DNA from: Actibacterium sp. 188UL27-1
GTDB taxonomy: Bacteria > Pseudomonadota > Alphaproteobacteria > Rhodobacterales > Rhodobacteraceae
Direction: 5' to 3'
DNA length: 64,000 bases
Assembly: GCF_016901225.1 (NCBI RefSeq)
Contig: NZ_JAFEUL010000017.1
Location: 1-64,000 of the forward strand
A program made the translations under genes and the position numbers. The notes beneath the pieces were generated by a model that saw only the letters and a program-made list of their open reading frames with translations, was not told the origin of the DNA and did no database searches. Below are positions 62,280-64,000 of this stretch, piece after piece; within the stretch, counting starts at the first letter, position 1; each line of letters starts with the position of its first letter.

Positions 62280-62918
62280 ATGTTCGACGCAGTCCTCTTC
62301 GATCTCGACGGTCTTCTGGTGGATACCGAACGTATGGGGATGGGCGTCGCAAAGCAGGTCCTGGCCCAATTCGGCTTTGACGCCACGGATGATCTGCTGA
62401 TCGGCATGATCGGCCATAGTGAGGTGGAAAGCCTGCGGCGACTGCGCGCCGCCACGGGCCCCGATTTCGACATCACCGGTTATGAAGCCGCGCGCCAAAG
62501 CGCGTTTCGCGCCCGGGCCGAACAGGGCATTCCCCTCAAACCCGGGGCACGCGAACTGCTCCAGCACCTCTATGATATCGACATGCCCCGGGCCGTCGGC
62601 ACCAACAGCCGCACCGATGCAGGCCTGCGCAAGCTCCGCCAAAGCGGGCTAGATGACCTGATCCACGTTGTCGTGGGTTTTGATGCGGTGCCCGCCGCCA
62701 AACCCGCGCCAGACGTATTTATCGAAGCAGCCCGGCAACTGGGCGTCGATCCCAAGACCTGCATCGCCTTTGAAGACAGCGAGGCTGGCGCGACCGCAGC
62801 CCGCGCCGCCGGTGCCCATGTGGTCCAGATCCCCGATATCCTGCCCACAGGTGGGGACCATGCCGATCTGGTGGCAGACACCCTTATCGACGGCGCGCGC
62901 CGGGCGGGTCTGATCTGA
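62280..62918 (+). CDS. HAD family phosphatase (beta-phosphoglucomutase-like)
   Basis: The 212-residue protein shows HAD motif I in AVLFDLDGLLVDTE, motif II in AVGTNSRTDAG, motif III Lys in VPAAKPAPDVFIEAARQLG and motif IV in CIAFEDSEAGATAARAAGA. The small helical cap after motif I places it with YcjU/GPP-type sugar phosphatases or beta-phosphoglucomutases. AAGGGAAG precedes the ATG. Substrate is unknown. Confidence 0.88.
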   Translation: MFDAVLFDLDGLLVDTERMGMGVAKQVLAQFGFDATDDLLIGMIGHSEVESLRRLRAATGPDFDITGYEAARQSAFRARAEQGIPLKPGARELLQHLYDIDMPRAVGTNSRTDAGLRKLRQSGLDDLIHVVVGFDAVPAAKPAPDVFIEAARQLGVDPKTCIAFEDSEAGATAARAAGAHVVQIPDILPTGGDHADLVADTLIDGARRAGLI

Positions 62919-63036
62919 AGGGGCGCATAGGTTGGTGGGTGGGCCGCTGGGGCCGCAGGGCCCAGTCGGGGCGGCCATCAGCCCGCGCCCCAGAGATCAC
63001 GTGACACCACGAATGAGATCAGCCTAAAATTTCAGC

Positions 63037-63138
63037 AGTCCGCCGCACTACCGGGCATTTGCGCAGGACTTGGACGAAACGCCGCCAAAAATAGCGGCAG
63101 CTGACTGCCATTCCCGACCCACTCGCGCACCCTGCGCG
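63037..63138 (+). promoter_or_regulatory. Possible structured leader of the second NMT1-type gene
   Basis: Within the 251-base gap before the binding-protein gene, AGTCC (63037-63041) can pair with GGACT (63066-63070), GCCGC (63081-63085) with GCGGC (63094-63098), and CGCGCA with TGCGCG (63124-63138, 3-base loop). This is a series of stems on the sense strand; whether they are conserved cannot be seen here. Confidence 0.25.
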
Positions 63139-63169
63139 GCGACATGAGAAAACGAAAAAGGTAACGCTT

Positions 63170-64000
63170 GTGCTGAAACGTCTCCTGACCACTCTCGCCT
63201 TCACCGCCGCGGCCACGACCAGCCTGGCCGAAACCAAACTCCCCTTCGCATTGGATTGGAAATTCGAAGGCCCAGCCGCCGCCTATTTCGCCGCTATCGA
63301 CAATGGTCACTTCACCGAAGCCGGTCTGGATGTGGAAATCAGCGCCGGCCAGGGCTCGCTGGACGCCATCCCAAAGGTCGCCACTGGTGCCTTCCCTGTG
63401 GGCTTTGCCGACATCAATTCCCTGATCAAATTCCTGGACCAGAACCCCGGCGCGCCCGTCACCGCCGTCATGATGGTCTATGACAAACCACCCTTCGCCG
63501 TCGTGGGCCGCAAATCCCAGGGCGTCGAAGCGCCCGCCGATCTGGAAGGCAAAATCCTCGGTGCCCCACCCCCCGATGGCGCCTGGGCGCAATTCCCGGC
63601 CTTCGCCAACGCCGCCGGGATCGACGCCAGCAAAATCACGGTAGAGCCCGTGGGCTTCCCCACCCGCGAACCGATGCTGGCCGAAGGTAAGGTCGACGCC
63701 GTCACCGGCTTTTCCTTTTCCAGCTATCTCAACCTCGTCCGTCTCGGCGTGCCAGAGGATGACATCTCGACCATCCTCATGGCCGATCATGGTCTGGCGC
63801 TCTACGGCAATGCGGTGATCGTGAATACCGAATTTGCCTCAGCCAATTCCGACCTGATCAAGGGCTTTCTGGCAGCCATCGCCAAAGGTTGGAGGGATGT
63901 GATTGCCGACCCCGCTATGGGAGCCAAGGCCGTCGCCGCTCGCAACCCCGCCGCAGATGTGGCCCTCGAACAGCGCCGCCTGGAACTGGCCATCGCGGCC
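63170..64000 (+). CDS. ABC transporter substrate-binding protein, NMT1-type (3' end outside window)
   Basis: A frame with no stop begins at a GTG preceded by AAAAAGG and runs for 277 codons to the window edge. It encodes a signal peptide (LKRLLTTLAFTAAATTSLAE) and an NMT1/SsuA-like binding domain: LPFALDWKFEGPAAAYFAAI, then NGHFTEAGLDVEISAGQGS, DAIPKVATGAFPVGFADINS and FSSYLNLVRLGVPEDDISTI. The FALDWKFEGPAAAYF opening is typical of binding proteins of pyrimidine- or riboflavin-like transporters, but the ligand is unknown. ATPase and permease genes are expected beyond the window. Confidence 0.88.
   Translation, partial: MLKRLLTTLAFTAAATTSLAETKLPFALDWKFEGPAAAYFAAIDNGHFTEAGLDVEISAGQGSLDAIPKVATGAFPVGFADINSLIKFLDQNPGAPVTAVMMVYDKPPFAVVGRKSQGVEAPADLEGKILGAPPPDGAWAQFPAFANAAGIDASKITVEPVGFPTREPMLAEGKVDAVTGFSFSSYLNLVRLGVPEDDISTILMADHGLALYGNAVIVNTEFASANSDLIKGFLAAIAKGWRDVIADPAMGAKAVAARNPAADVALEQRRLELAIAA

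Overview
The window is about 62% GC and its gene content points to a marine-type alphaproteobacterium of the Rhodobacteraceae (Roseobacter group). Pointers are the closely packed ATGA-coupled genes, the NADH dehydrogenase-like/SelD fusion, the DUF692-centred bufferin operon, the YejABEF-type peptide importer, an NMT1-type ABC operon and a membrane-anchored cytochrome c. This placement is inferred from protein character only. No rRNA, CRISPR array, prophage or replication origin was seen. One tRNA gene, elongator tRNA-Met(CAT), lies at 18878-18954 on the minus strand.

Layout. 1-1165: a decayed IS66-family element that has cut off the 5' part of a MAPEG-like gene. 1162-2326: a divergent tetR / DUF1772 pair with a duplicated 22-bp operator-like repeat. 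2411-5461: thrS, and an acidic lipase-like protein abutting it tail to tail. 5826-8477: a bufferin-type RiPP operon (DUF2282 precursor, DUF692 MNIO enzyme, DUF2063 partner, DoxX) with a perfect intrinsic terminator between the precursor and its maturation genes. 8474-16820: housekeeping and small genes (ArsC-like, cold shock, aspartokinase lysC, ptsP, GNAT, flavin reductase, a secreted three-repeat protein, SulP transporter). 17087-18848: mtnP / HdeA-like / apt, a methylthioadenosine-to-AMP salvage operon. 19082-25296: PNPOx-like protein, hydrolase fused to a membrane domain, selD fusion facing mnmH, RidA-like protein.

25521-33900 is the largest accessory block: an NMT1-type ABC importer (binding protein, ATPase, permease) followed by a cytosine-deaminase-like hydrolase, an FAD oxidoreductase, two flavodoxin-fold quinone reductases, an IPNS-type 2OG-Fe(II) oxygenase and a creatininase-family amidohydrolase. 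Apart from one 91-bp gap holding two hairpins and a repeat, the genes nearly all overlap. It reads as an uptake and catabolic pathway for an unidentified cyclic nitrogen compound, perhaps a purine or pyrimidine base. Together with the bufferin operon it is the best candidate for uncharacterised biology here.

33980-50728: YbjN-like protein, a YbbA/YbbP-type ABC system divergent from a TesA-like esterase, a D-lactate/2-hydroxyglutarate dehydrogenase-like flavoprotein, haem genes hemC, hemE and hemF, a SPOR-domain DD-carboxypeptidase, clpS with a methyltransferase that appears to start at ATT, an SDR lacking the catalytic lysine, and a sarcosine-oxidase-like flavoprotein. At 50866-50978 is a 42-bp perfect inverted repeat built from two facing copies of an intergenic repeat whose relatives lie at 30947 and 39934. 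51011-56879: yejFEBA. 57094-62918: cytochrome c, pheA, SRPBCC protein, nudC, cpdB and a HAD phosphatase. 63170-64000: a second NMT1-type binding protein starting at GTG and running off the window end.
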